A DNA stretch of 16,923 nt from Methanolobus sp. UBA32 (GTDB lineage Archaea > Halobacteriota > Methanosarcinia > Methanosarcinales > Methanosarcinaceae), in the NCBI GenBank assembly GCA_002507205.1, contig DAZF01000068.1, positions 19,981 through 36,903 of the forward strand, read 5' to 3'. Positions within the stretch are counted from its first letter, which is position 1, and the number at the start of each line of letters is the position of its first letter. Positions 1 to 8,048 of the stretch are shown here, piece by piece. Under the pieces are notes generated by a model. That model was not told where the DNA came from. It searched no databases and saw nothing but the letters and a program-made list of their open reading frames with translations. The position numbers and the translations under genes are program-made.

Positions 1-965
1 GTATTCAGGAAAAATGCCTGAACTTGTCTGTTCTTAAGTGCACTCAGAGTCAGGTCAAGCACCACAAGACTATCCTTTCCACCACTGAAGGATACATTGA
101 CGGGCAGGTCTTTATAGTCTTTCTGGCTGGCAATACCTTTTATTGTATTCATGGCATTCTTGCCAATTAGACGTATGTGAGATACATTTGCAGCTATCAC
201 ATCATCCATTGTGGAAATTTTAGGATTCAATGAAACCTGCTGTGAATCGATCTTCCTGACCCTCAGTACCGGACCCTCTACAGAGGGCGCATCCTTTGCA
301 TCGCAGTATGCAACCCCAAATCCTGTAAGGTTGCCTGACTTTATAAGAATGATATCATTTGACCGGATATCGGAAGAAACAGATTCTACAAAATCGTAAT
401 TCACCTTTTTACCATTGAGATGTCTGGAATTCTTTTTCAGGACTACGGTTTTCTGGTCAGTATGCTTCAGAAGTATGTGCGCTCCAGAAACAGATGGCTC
501 GAAAACGTAATCCATCTTTTGCATATCAAAACGGAGCGTACCAAAGAACAGACCGTCAACTATGATCTCATCGTTTTTATCGTCCCCGGGTATTTTATTC
601 AGTAGAATGACCCTCTCAGCCAATGGGTCATAGGCAAAGGAAGATAAAAGCAGATCGTGAAGAATACTTCGTTCATACGGAGAACAGAATCTCACATCTG
701 CAGGCTGTGACAGATCGATCTTATTCCCTTCTTTTCCACAGGTATCACAGTCTTTTTCGATAAGGGGAACATTGCATTCCGTGCACCAGAAGATGTAATC
801 CTTCTCGTTACTTGCATATCTCTGAGACTGCTTTTTTTGAGCAGAAGCTCTCTTTGATATTTTACTGTCAAGAACTTTGTTTACCCTGGAAGAAGAGTTT
901 ACACTCTTGAGGTGTGGGGTTTTGGATTTATCCGAAAAAGACCTGCCTTTTTTCATTGATACCAT
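1..965 (-). CDS. PAPS-reductase-like PP-loop protein with zinc ribbon and PUA domain (partial)
   Basis: The gene runs leftwards from an ATG at 965 and leaves the window before its stop; 321 codons are visible. Residues 1-55 are basic and Ser/Lys-rich. A zinc-ribbon-like element follows (C61-x2-C64 and C73-x2-C76). Residues of about 170-243 look like a PUA RNA-binding domain. The PP-loop SGGKDS sits at 294-299, the ATP-pyrophosphatase signature of the PAPS reductase/FAD synthetase family (COG0175). The missing C-terminus should hold the rest of that domain; related methanogen proteins often also carry a ferredoxin-like segment, which cannot be seen here. The start is supported by GGTG just upstream; a second in-frame ATG lies at 956. 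The joining of a PUA and a PP-loop domain fits RNA modification or sulfur transfer better than plain sulfate reduction, but this is inference. It follows the GltA-like gene on the same strand after a likely terminator. Confidence 0.8.
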   Translation of the reverse strand, partial: MVSMKKGRSFSDKSKTPHLKSVNSSSRVNKVLDSKISKRASAQKKQSQRYASNEKDYIFWCTECNVPLIEKDCDTCGKEGNKIDLSQPADVRFCSPYERSILHDLLLSSFAYDPLAERVILLNKIPGDDKNDEIIVDGLFFGTLRFDMQKMDYVFEPSVSGAHILLKHTDQKTVVLKKNSRHLNGKKVNYDFVESVSSDIRSNDIILIKSGNLTGFGVAYCDAKDAPSVEGPVLRVRKIDSQQVSLNPKISTMDDVIAANVSHIRLIGKNAMNTIKGIASQKDYKDLPVNVSFSGGKDSLVVLDLTLSALKNRQVQAFFLN

Positions 966-993
966 TAAGCATACACCAGCTTAAAAAGATGTT

Positions 994-1036
994 CAGAAAA
1001 AGAAGAAAAAAGAAAGGTATCCGGACAAAGCCGGAT
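994..1036 (-). terminator. Hairpin plus T-rich tract after the GltA-like gene
   Basis: On the minus strand a 6-bp stem (ATCCGG/CCGGAT, 1031-1036 with 1019-1024) with a six-base loop lies just after the stop of the GltA-like gene. It is followed by a long T/C-rich tract with several T runs. Archaeal termination relies mainly on T-rich tracts, so this is a good candidate for ending the flavoprotein operon, although read-through into the downstream gene is possible. Confidence 0.5.
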
Positions 1037-1043
1037 TAAAAGA

Positions 1044-2414
1044 TCAGTTAATAAGATACTCATTTATTGCCTGTGCAGCGATCTTGCCTGCGCCCATGGC
1101 ACTGATAACTGTTGCAGCACCTGTCACAGCATCCCCGCCGGCATAGACATTGTCAAGGGATGTCTTTCCGGAATCATCAACTATGATGGTCCCCCTTGAA
1201 TTGGTTTCCAGACCGGTTGAACCTGAGAATATCATAGGGTTGGGTGACGTACCTATGGCTATTATGATAATATCTGCATCAACAACATGTTCGGAACCTT
1301 CTACAGCAACCGGACTTCTGCGCCCGGACTCATCCGGCTCTCCGAGTTCCATCCTGATGCATTCCACACCATTTACTGTCATGTTCTCGCCTTCGAGAAT
1401 ACGAACAGGATTGGTGAGAAGCCTGAATACAATACCTTCCTCCTTTGCATTCTCTACTTCTTCCTTCCTTGCAGGTAGTTCTTCCTCGCTACGACGGTAG
1501 ACTATACTTACCTCTTCGGCACCAAGGCGGAGTGCACTGCGTGCGGCATCCATTGCAACGTTACCGCCACCGACCACAACGACCTTCTTACCTCTCTTGA
1601 TAGGAGTATCATAATTCGGGAACTGGTAAGCCTTCATCAGGTTAACCCTTGTGAGGAACTCGTTCGCGGAGTAAACACCATTGAGGTTCTCGCCTTCAAT
1701 GCCCATGAATTTTGGCAGTCCTGCACCAGTCCCAAGGAAAACAGCATCGAACTCTTTCCCAAGCTCATCGAGTGTCTTTATTTTCCCAATAACGTAACCA
1801 ACCTTTACTTCGACACCAAGCTGTTTGATGTACTCCACTTCTTCCCTTACTATTGCCTTTGGAAGCCTGAATTCAGGAATTCCATAGGTCAGTACACCGC
1901 CGGTATCGTGGAGTGATTCGAATATTGTTACAGCATGGCCTGCTTTTGCAAGGTCTGCTGCTGCTGTGAGACCCGCAGGTCCGGCACCGATCACTGCAAC
2001 CTTCTTGCCTGTAGACTCCGGACGCGCAGGAGGAGTTACACCCCTCTTCCTTTCATAGTCTGCACAGAAACGCTCAAGTCTGCCAATAGCAACAGGTTCT
2101 CCCTTCTTTGCCAGTACGCACAATTCCTCACATTGTACTTCCTGGGGGCAGACACGACCACATACAGCAGGAAGTGCATTTGTAAACTTTATTGTATCGA
2201 TAGCACCGTCAAAGTCTTCTTCCTTTATACGGGAAATGAAACCAGGTATATCGACATTCACAGGACATCCTTCAACACACTTTGGATTCCTGCACTCCAG
2301 ACACCTTGAAGCCTCTGCAAGTGCCTGCTCATCAGAATAACCAAGTGCGACCTCATCAAAATTATGTGCCCTCTCCTTTGGATCCTGATGGGGCATTGCC
2401 TGTCTTTCAACCAT
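1044..2414 (-). CDS. gltA: Glutamate synthase small-subunit-like flavoprotein (GltA/SudA/NfnB family)
   Basis: This 456-residue protein is a soluble NAD(P)H-dependent FAD and iron-sulfur oxidoreductase. It has N-terminal cysteine clusters for [4Fe-4S] centres (C38, C41, C46, C50 and C85, C89, C95, C99), a first dinucleotide fold GAGPAG at 143-148, a second GGGNVAMDAAR at 282-292, and a C-terminal FAD motif (GGDAVTGAATV). Length and layout match the homotetrameric 'GltA' type, SudA of sulfide dehydrogenase, and the large NfnB subunit of the bifurcating NADH-dependent ferredoxin:NADP oxidoreductase. The neighbour upstream is the matching small subunit; the genes share one base (TGATG), so a two-subunit complex is likely. 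A near-perfect ribosome binding site, GAGGTGA (2421-2427), lies inside the end of the upstream gene. Whether the pair makes glutamate, moves electrons between NADPH and ferredoxin, or reduces polysulfide cannot be told from sequence. Confidence 0.9.
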   Translation of the reverse strand: MVERQAMPHQDPKERAHNFDEVALGYSDEQALAEASRCLECRNPKCVEGCPVNVDIPGFISRIKEEDFDGAIDTIKFTNALPAVCGRVCPQEVQCEELCVLAKKGEPVAIGRLERFCADYERKRGVTPPARPESTGKKVAVIGAGPAGLTAAADLAKAGHAVTIFESLHDTGGVLTYGIPEFRLPKAIVREEVEYIKQLGVEVKVGYVIGKIKTLDELGKEFDAVFLGTGAGLPKFMGIEGENLNGVYSANEFLTRVNLMKAYQFPNYDTPIKRGKKVVVVGGGNVAMDAARSALRLGAEEVSIVYRRSEEELPARKEEVENAKEEGIVFRLLTNPVRILEGENMTVNGVECIRMELGEPDESGRRSPVAVEGSEHVVDADIIIIAIGTSPNPMIFSGSTGLETNSRGTIIVDDSGKTSLDNVYAGGDAVTGAATVISAMGAGKIAAQAINEYLIN

Positions 2415-3268
2415 CAGTTCTCACCTCTGCAGGTGCATTTGTGATTGTTATTGTGGTTCTCAAGACACTTTGATTCCTCATCCCTGTAAAGGGCAAGGCG
2501 ACTCATGAGGAGATTGAAATCCACTTTATGAGCATCGAATTCCGGACCGTCAACACATGCGAACTTTGTCTCGCCGCCAACAGAGACCCTGCATCCGCCA
2601 CACATGCCGGTGCCGTCTATCATTATAGGATTGAGGCTTACAAGTGTCTCCACACCATAAGGTTCCAGCATACCTGCTGCAACCTTCATAAGAATAGGAG
2701 GACCTATGACAACTACCCTTGCAACCTTCTCACCACTGTCGAGTATGTTCTTTACAACATCTGTAACAAAGCCGTGGTGACCTTTGGAACCGTCATCTGT
2801 TGCAACATGGAGTTCATCTGAAGCTGCCTTCATCTCATCTTCAAGGATAAGAAGACTCTCATTCCTTGCACCTATAACAGATATTACTTTGTTCCCGGCT
2901 TCACGATATGCCCTGACCTGTGGATATACAGGAGCAATTCCAACTCCGCCACCTACAAGGATAACAGTGCCGAGTTCCCTTACATCAGCAGGTGTTCCAA
3001 GGGGACCTACAAAGTCCCGAAGTTCATTTGAAGATGTCATCTTTGCAAGCTGCTTTGTAGTCTTGCCCATTTCCTGGAAGATTATTGTGATAGTACCTTC
3101 AACTGCATCAAAATCAGCAATTGTCAGTGGTATCCGCTCGCTTGTTTCATCAATACGTAATATAATGAACTGTCCGGCCTTTGCAGCTTTGGCAACGTCA
3201 GGTGCCAGGATCTTCAGCAGGTGCACTGAGGGTGCAATTTCTTTTTTCTCAATAATTTTGTATGGCAT
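2414..3268 (-). CDS. FAD/NAD-binding [2Fe-2S] subunit (SudB/NfnA/PyrK-like)
   Basis: The 284-residue protein belongs to the ferredoxin-NADP reductase-like electron-transfer subunits. It shows a flavin-binding R45-x-P-L-T motif, an NAD-binding GGGVGIAP stretch at 106-113, and a C-terminal [2Fe-2S] site formed by C223, C226 and C238 with D218 nearby, as in NfnA. It should pair with the GltA/NfnB-like protein encoded directly after it, moving electrons between NAD(P)H and the large subunit. The start ATG at 3268 is preceded by GTGATC, an archaeal ribosome binding site. The last 19 residues are odd: a short His/Asn/Cys tail with C268, H272, H276, C278 and C280. Part of the DNA for this tail also serves as the ribosome binding site of the next gene, which may explain its final residues. 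Family is clear; the physiological electron donor is not. Confidence 0.88.
   Translation of the reverse strand: MPYKIIEKKEIAPSVHLLKILAPDVAKAAKAGQFIILRIDETSERIPLTIADFDAVEGTITIIFQEMGKTTKQLAKMTSSNELRDFVGPLGTPADVRELGTVILVGGGVGIAPVYPQVRAYREAGNKVISVIGARNESLLILEDEMKAASDELHVATDDGSKGHHGFVTDVVKNILDSGEKVARVVVIGPPILMKVAAGMLEPYGVETLVSLNPIMIDGTGMCGGCRVSVGGETKFACVDGPEFDAHKVDFNLLMSRLALYRDEESKCLENHNNNHKCTCRGEN
2421..2427 (-). promoter_or_regulatory. Ribosome binding site of the GltA-like gene
   Basis: GAGGTGA on the minus strand, six bases before the ATG at 2414, is complementary to the archaeal 16S rRNA 3' end. It is embedded in the final codons of the upstream subunit gene, consistent with translational coupling of the pair. 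Confidence 0.7.
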
Positions 3269-3485
3269 GTGATCACATTATAGAAGTAGATAGGGATGGT
3301 TAGATTTTGGGGGTATGATTGAGTTAATAGTACTTAAGAATTGAGATGAAGATAATATTGGAGGAATACCTGAGTTGCAATCTTTTTTAATAAGATCAGA
3401 CTAGTTAAGATAATCCTGACCTTTGACGATAGTATACACTTTATTTATGTTCTAACTGATGATTTCAATGGATATTATTATTTAG

Positions 3486-3519
3486 TTATATAAATAAAAT
3501 ACAATTTGTTTATATATTT
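3486..3519 (+). promoter_or_regulatory. Candidate TATA boxes for the glycan cluster
   Basis: TTATATAAATA (3486-3496) and TTTATATATTT (3509-3519) match archaeal TATA elements. They lie about 60-95 bases before the proposed manC start, giving a leader of some 40-60 bases. No clear BRE is visible before either, so which one is used is uncertain. Confidence 0.45.
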
Positions 3520-3567
3520 GTATGTTCATTAATAGACAAAAACATATGGAACTCTAAATACCTAAAT

Positions 3568-3572
3568 GGAGG
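3568..3572 (+). promoter_or_regulatory. Ribosome binding site fixing the non-AUG manC start
   Basis: GGAGG lies seven bases before the ATC at 3580. This spacing is ideal for initiation at 3580 and wrong for the TTG at 3658. It therefore supports ATC as the working start codon. Confidence 0.6.
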
Positions 3573-3579
3573 CATTTTT

Positions 3580-4947
3580 ATCAAATCCATCATACTTGCC
3601 GGCGGCTCTGGCACACGCCTATGGCCCTTAAGCCGGGAAAAATATCCAAAGCAATTCTTGAAACTAACTGATAGATCTCTTTTCCAGGACACCGTCCTCA
3701 GATGTCTGGAGGTTTCAGATATATCAGAGATATTTGTAGTGACGAATGAATCACAGAAATTCTTTGTTATTGGTCAAATTGAAGAACTGGGCTATGAGAT
3801 TCCACTTGATAATGTACTGCTGGAACCCATTGGCAAAAATACGCTCCCTGCAATTGTTTATGGAATGTCCAGAATTGAGAAAGACTTTGGGAGATCTGCC
3901 GTAGGAATATTTTCATCGGACCATATACTTGATAAAAATGCAATGGAAACAATCAGAAAGGCTGAGGGGCTTGCTTCTGAGTACCTGCTTACATTCGGAA
4001 TTGAACCCACATCACCTCATACAGGTTATGGATACATTAAACCGGCAAATTCAATTGGAACCGGATTCAAGGTTTCAGAATTCAAGGAAAAGCCAGATAC
4101 CTCCACGGCAAGAAAATATATTGAAAATGGATGTCTCTGGAATAGTGGAATGTTCCTGTTCGACACAGATGTTTTTTTTGAAGAACTTGAAAGATATACC
4201 CCGGATATCTCTGCTGCATTCACTGGTTCTGAAAACATAAAAGAGATCTATGATCAAATTCCCTCTGTCTCCATAGACTACGGAATCATGGAAAAATCAG
4301 ACCGTGTTGCAGTCGTGAAACTTCAAGAAAGATGGAGTGATCTTGGTAACTTCAATGCCATCTATGAAGAGTTTGAGAAAGACGAAAACAATAATATTGT
4401 ACACAACTGCGATGATGTTCTTATCGATTCATCAGGTAATCTCATCTACTCAAAACCTGATAAGATAGTATCGCTTATTGATGTTAATGACATGATTGTC
4501 GTGGATACTCCGGATGCATTACTTGTATGTCCTAAAAACAGCAGTCAGAAAGTAAAGGATGTTGTATCCTCTCTCAAAAATATGAATGATGAGCGTGCAG
4601 AACTGCACCAGACTGTGTACAGGCCATGGGGTTCATATACCATACTGGAAAATTCACAGCGACATAAGATCAAGAACATAATTGTCCTGCCACAAAAGAA
4701 ATTAAGCTTACAGCTCCATCACCACAGGAGCGAGCATTGGGTAGTTGTGAAGGGGATGGCATGTGTTCAGGTTGATGGAGAACAGTACTTCTTAAGAGAA
4801 GGAGAGAGTACTTTCATCAAAGCTGGAATGAAACACAGACTCTCTAATCCGGGTAAGTTACCTCTTGAGATCATAGAGGTACAGTTAGGAGAGTATGTGG
4901 AAGAGGATGATATTATTAGATTTGATGATGATTATGGGAGAGAATAA
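3580..4947 (+). CDS. manC: Mannose-1-phosphate guanylyltransferase / mannose-6-phosphate isomerase, apparent ATC start
   Basis: This bifunctional type II enzyme converts fructose-6-phosphate to mannose-6-phosphate and mannose-1-phosphate plus GTP to GDP-mannose. Read from 3580 it has 455 residues, the usual family length. The N-terminal nucleotidyltransferase shows GGSGTRLWPLSR from residue 8, PKQFLKL at 23-29 and FKEKP at 168-172. The C-terminal cupin isomerase (from about 347) shows YRPWGSY, then QLHHHRSEHW with metal ligands near H380, H382 and E385, and a further His near 419. No ATG, GTG or TTG precedes the conserved N-terminus in frame; the expected ATG position holds ATC, seven bases after GGAGG. 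The next available codon, TTG at 3658, would remove the nucleotide-binding loop. The stop overlaps the next start (TAATG). It supplies GDP-mannose to gmd in the same cluster. Confidence 0.9.
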   Translation: MKSIILAGGSGTRLWPLSREKYPKQFLKLTDRSLFQDTVLRCLEVSDISEIFVVTNESQKFFVIGQIEELGYEIPLDNVLLEPIGKNTLPAIVYGMSRIEKDFGRSAVGIFSSDHILDKNAMETIRKAEGLASEYLLTFGIEPTSPHTGYGYIKPANSIGTGFKVSEFKEKPDTSTARKYIENGCLWNSGMFLFDTDVFFEELERYTPDISAAFTGSENIKEIYDQIPSVSIDYGIMEKSDRVAVVKLQERWSDLGNFNAIYEEFEKDENNNIVHNCDDVLIDSSGNLIYSKPDKIVSLIDVNDMIVVDTPDALLVCPKNSSQKVKDVVSSLKNMNDERAELHQTVYRPWGSYTILENSQRHKIKNIIVLPQKKLSLQLHHHRSEHWVVVKGMACVQVDGEQYFLREGESTFIKAGMKHRLSNPGKLPLEIIEVQLGEYVEEDDIIRFDDDYGRE

Positions 4948-5957
4948 TGAAAGTAATTATCCCTGCAGCAGGTACAGGAACACGCTTGTTTCCGCACACT
5001 CATACTAAACCAAAACCAATGGTATACATAGCAGGCAAACCAATCATAGGACATATCCTTGACAGGATGAGAGAACTAGAACCTGAAGAGGTTATACTTG
5101 TTGTTGGGTACCATAAAGAGCAGCTTATATCATACGTCAACGAGAACTATCAAGGTATATTTAACATCAGGTATGTAGAACAGGTAAACAGACTTGGCCT
5201 TGGACATTCCGTGTATATAACACGCGAATATGCAGAAGGTTCAGATGTCATGATAGCTCTTGGAGATATGATTTTTAAATCAGGATATCTGGATTTCTAT
5301 AAAATGCACACTGAAAATGAGAAATGTGCAGGTTCAATCGGCATAAGAGAAGTTGAGGAACCCAGAAAATATGGAATCGTCGAACTTGAGCAGACCTCGC
5401 CTTGTATCAAAAAACTTGAGGAAAAACCAGAAAAACCAGCATCAAACCTGGGAATTGCAGGAGTATACTTTATAAAAGATACACAGATGCTGTTTGAAGT
5501 TCTTGAGCAAATGATAAAGAGCGACACAAGATCACGTGGTGAATACCAGTTGACAGATGCACTTCAGGAAATGATACAACAAGGCAGCAGACTAAAGACC
5601 TTTGAAGTTTCAAGCTGGTACGACTGTGGTCATGCAAGGTCACTTCTTGAAACAAATCAGGTATTACTGAATGAAAAAGAGAACATTAACCCTGATTATG
5701 AAAGTGTTGATTCGGTAATAATACATCCCGTAGCAATCGGGAAGAATGTTAAAATATTTAATTCAGTAGTTGGCCCCTATGCATCTATCGCTGAGGAAAC
5801 TATCGTTGAGAGTTCCATCATATCAGATAGTGTAATTGGTTCACGAACACGTGTATCAAAAGTAAACCTGCAGTCGTCCATAGTAGGAGATGATGCAAAT
5901 GTTGTTGGTAAGCACAACTCATTAAACATAGGGGACTCTTCTTCAATAGAATTTTAA
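4947..5957 (+). CDS. Sugar-1-phosphate nucleotidylyltransferase with left-handed beta-helix tail
   Basis: The 336-residue protein couples an NTP to a sugar-1-phosphate. The N-terminal Rossmann-like domain opens with [11 protein letters not shown] and KPKPM, the nucleotide and metal-binding signatures of the RmlA/GalU-like family, and has an EEKPEKP motif further on. From about residue 250 hexapeptide-type repeats (I-x-x-x-x-x periodicity, many V/I and G/S) form a left-handed beta helix, as in long archaeal nucleotidylyltransferases. The start codon shares one base with the manC stop, so the two are co-translated. Base and sugar cannot be assigned: UDP-glucose, dTDP-glucose or a GDP-sugar are all possible. 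The adjacent UDP-glucuronate decarboxylase-like gene makes a UDP-sugar role attractive, but that is inference. Confidence 0.85.
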   Translation: MKVIIPAAGTGTRLFPHTHTKPKPMVYIAGKPIIGHILDRMRELEPEEVILVVGYHKEQLISYVNENYQGIFNIRYVEQVNRLGLGHSVYITREYAEGSDVMIALGDMIFKSGYLDFYKMHTENEKCAGSIGIREVEEPRKYGIVELEQTSPCIKKLEEKPEKPASNLGIAGVYFIKDTQMLFEVLEQMIKSDTRSRGEYQLTDALQEMIQQGSRLKTFEVSSWYDCGHARSLLETNQVLLNEKENINPDYESVDSVIIHPVAIGKNVKIFNSVVGPYASIAEETIVESSIISDSVIGSRTRVSKVNLQSSIVGDDANVVGKHNSLNIGDSSSIEF

Positions 5958-5968
5958 ACGGCGATAAT

Positions 5969-6901
5969 ATGAAGTCAATAGTAACCGGTGGTGCAGGTTT
6001 TTTAGGGTCACATTTATGTGACTTTTTGCTTGAGAAAGGGCACGAAGTCATTTGTATAGATAACCTTGTTACAGGAAACACAAGAAATATAGACCATATA
6101 ACTTCGGATAGATTCACATATTTAAAACATGACATTACTAAACCAATCTATTTTGGAGATGAGATCGATTACATATTTCATCTTGCAAGTCCTGCATCTC
6201 CTGTTGATTACCTGGAATTACCAATCCAGACACTTAAAGTCGGTGCTTTGGGCACCTATAACATGCTTGGACTTGCAAAGGAGAAAAAAGCAAGGTTGTT
6301 AATTGCTTCTACATCTGAAGTCTATGGAGATCCATTGGTTAACCCGCAACCTGAAACTTATTGGGGAAATGTAAATCCGATTGGACCAAGAGGTGTATAT
6401 GATGAAGCAAAACGCTATGCTGAAGCAATAACCATGGCATACCACAGGTATCACGGAATTGATACGAGGATTGTGCGTATATTCAATACCTATGGACCAC
6501 GCATGCGAGCAAACGATGGAAGAGTTGTTCCTAATTTTATAAATCAGGCCCTTAGGGGTGAAGATATAACTGTATATGGTGATGGGAGTCAAACACGCTC
6601 TTTCTGCTACGTTTCTGACCTCATAGAGGGCATATACAGATTGATGATGTCTGATTTTACAGAGCCTGTGAACATTGGAAACCCAGCTGAGATGTCAGTG
6701 TTGGAGTTTGCAGAAGAAGTTATTAAGCTAATAGAAAGCGATTCCAATATTATCTTCGAAAATCTTCCCATTGATGATCCAAAGGTCAGGAGGCCGGACA
6801 TCAGCAGAGCAAAGGAAGTTCTTGGATGGGAACCAAAGCTAGGATTGAAAGAAGGTTTGAAGCAGACCATTGATTATTTCAAAGAGCTTAAAGAGCAATA
6901 A
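5969..6901 (+). CDS. UDP-glucuronate decarboxylase-like SDR (UDP-xylose synthase type)
   Basis: This 310-residue extended short-chain dehydrogenase has GGAGFLGS at 7-14 for NAD binding and the Y144-x3-K148 catalytic pair. It carries signatures close to UDP-xylose synthases rather than RmlB: HLASPASP at 71-78, STSEVYGDP from 114, [11 protein letters not shown] at 131-141, and FNTYGPRM with [10 protein letters not shown] further on. The likely reaction is oxidation, decarboxylation and re-reduction of UDP-glucuronate to UDP-xylose in the cytoplasm. UDP-glucose dehydrogenase, needed to make the substrate, is not in the window. It starts 11 bases after the nucleotidylyltransferase stop, with a GGCGAT site upstream. 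A 4,6-dehydratase role is the main alternative, but the motif match to UXS is strong. Confidence 0.82.
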   Translation: MKSIVTGGAGFLGSHLCDFLLEKGHEVICIDNLVTGNTRNIDHITSDRFTYLKHDITKPIYFGDEIDYIFHLASPASPVDYLELPIQTLKVGALGTYNMLGLAKEKKARLLIASTSEVYGDPLVNPQPETYWGNVNPIGPRGVYDEAKRYAEAITMAYHRYHGIDTRIVRIFNTYGPRMRANDGRVVPNFINQALRGEDITVYGDGSQTRSFCYVSDLIEGIYRLMMSDFTEPVNIGNPAEMSVLEFAEEVIKLIESDSNIIFENLPIDDPKVRRPDISRAKEVLGWEPKLGLKEGLKQTIDYFKELKEQ

Positions 6902-6974
6902 TATCCAAATTTAATCAGTGTTCAATTACTGGCAATTCAAAACATTAAAAGTCACAAATCAGAAGGTTAATAAT

Positions 6975-8009
6975 ATGGTAAAAACAGCACTAATAACTGG
7001 AATCACAGGTCAGGATGGCGCATACCTAGCCGAGTTTCTGCTTAACAAAGGATACATCGTCCATGGCATAAGAAGACGATCATCATCTTTCAACACCAAA
7101 CGTATAGACCACCTCTACAGAGACACACACGAAAAAAATGTAAATTTCTTCCTGCACTATGGTGACCTGACGGACTCAACTAATTTGATTAGGATTATTC
7201 AGGAAACCCAACCTGATGAAATATACAATCTTGCCGCCCAGAGCCATGTACACATCTCATTTGATGCACCTGAATATACTGCAAATTCAGATGCAATTGG
7301 AACATTACGCATTTTAGAAGCTATACGTATTCTAGGGTTGGAAAAAAAAACAAAATTCTACCAAGCCTCAACAAGCGAACTCTATGGCAAAGTACAGGAG
7401 ATACCACAAACCGAGAACACACCATTCTATCCAAGAAGTCCATATGCTGTAGCCAAACTATATGCTTACTGGATTTCCATTAACTATCGTGAAGCTTATG
7501 GAATATTTGCCTGCAACGGTATTTTATTCAATCACGAATCACCCATCCGTGGCGAGACTTTTGTAACAAGAAAAATTACAATGGCTGTTTCCAGAATAAA
7601 GAAAGGAATTCAAAAGAAGTTATATCTTGGGAATCTGGATGCTAAAAGAGATTGGGGATTTGCTGGAGATTATGTAGAAGCTATGTGGCTTATGCTTCAG
7701 CAAGATACACCCGATGATTTTGTTATTGCTACCGGTGAGACACATTCAGTTCGCGAATTTGTGGAGCTTGCCTTTGAGGAAATTGGAGTCAATATCGAAT
7801 GGCAAGGTAAAGGAGTAGAGGAAGTAGGTGTGGATATTGCAACTGGTGATGTTCTAATAGAAGTTGATCCGAAGTATTACAGACCAACTGAAGTAGATAT
7901 TCTGATTGGAGATCCAACAAAGGCCAAAGAAAAGTTAGGATGGAAAACTAAGGTGGGACTTAAAGAATTGGTCAAAATGATGATTGAAAAAGATATAGAA
8001 AAGTTATGA
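6975..8009 (+). CDS. gmd: GDP-mannose 4,6-dehydratase
   Basis: The 344-residue protein converts GDP-mannose to GDP-4-keto-6-deoxymannose, the precursor of fucose, rhamnose, perosamine and branched deoxysugars. It has TGITGQDG at 8-15, STSELYG at 132-138 with catalytic T133 and E135, and YAVAK at 157-161 with Y157 and K161. Other family marks are RRRSSSFNT and [14 protein letters not shown]. The ATG at 6975 is chosen over a GTG at 6918 because the NAD-binding strand normally begins within five residues and AAGGTT lies eight bases upstream. It follows the UXS-like gene by 73 bases that hold nothing recognisable, and uses the product of manC. No classic GDP-fucose synthase or reductase lies nearby, so the fate of the keto sugar depends on the unusual genes downstream or on genes elsewhere. 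Confidence 0.95.
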   Translation: MVKTALITGITGQDGAYLAEFLLNKGYIVHGIRRRSSSFNTKRIDHLYRDTHEKNVNFFLHYGDLTDSTNLIRIIQETQPDEIYNLAAQSHVHISFDAPEYTANSDAIGTLRILEAIRILGLEKKTKFYQASTSELYGKVQEIPQTENTPFYPRSPYAVAKLYAYWISINYREAYGIFACNGILFNHESPIRGETFVTRKITMAVSRIKKGIQKKLYLGNLDAKRDWGFAGDYVEAMWLMLQQDTPDDFVIATGETHSVREFVELAFEEIGVNIEWQGKGVEEVGVDIATGDVLIEVDPKYYRPTEVDILIGDPTKAKEKLGWKTKVGLKELVKMMIEKDIEKL

Positions 8010-8048
8010 ACTTTAATCCACATAGCTAATATTAACAAAATCACAACT

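Larger units (their letters stand above)
3269..3579. other. Divergent AT-rich intergenic region
   Basis: This 311-base gap separates the minus-strand flavoprotein operon from the plus-strand glycan cluster. I see no supportable gene, tRNA or repeat in it. On the plus side it holds two TATA-like elements and the manC ribosome binding site. On the minus side GTGATC precedes the flavoprotein gene, but I cannot pick a convincing TATA box for that direction. Confidence 0.6.

Noticed and set aside
1150..1500. Plus-strand open frames across the flavoprotein genes
   Set aside because: They lie entirely within clear minus-strand genes and show no domain or start signal.
3658..3660. TTG as the start of manC
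   Set aside because: It would remove the conserved GGSGTRLWP nucleotide-binding loop, and no ribosome binding site lies at the right distance.
6918..6974. Longer gmd from a GTG at 6918
   Set aside because: It adds 19 non-family residues before the NAD-binding strand; the ATG at 6975 has its own binding site.
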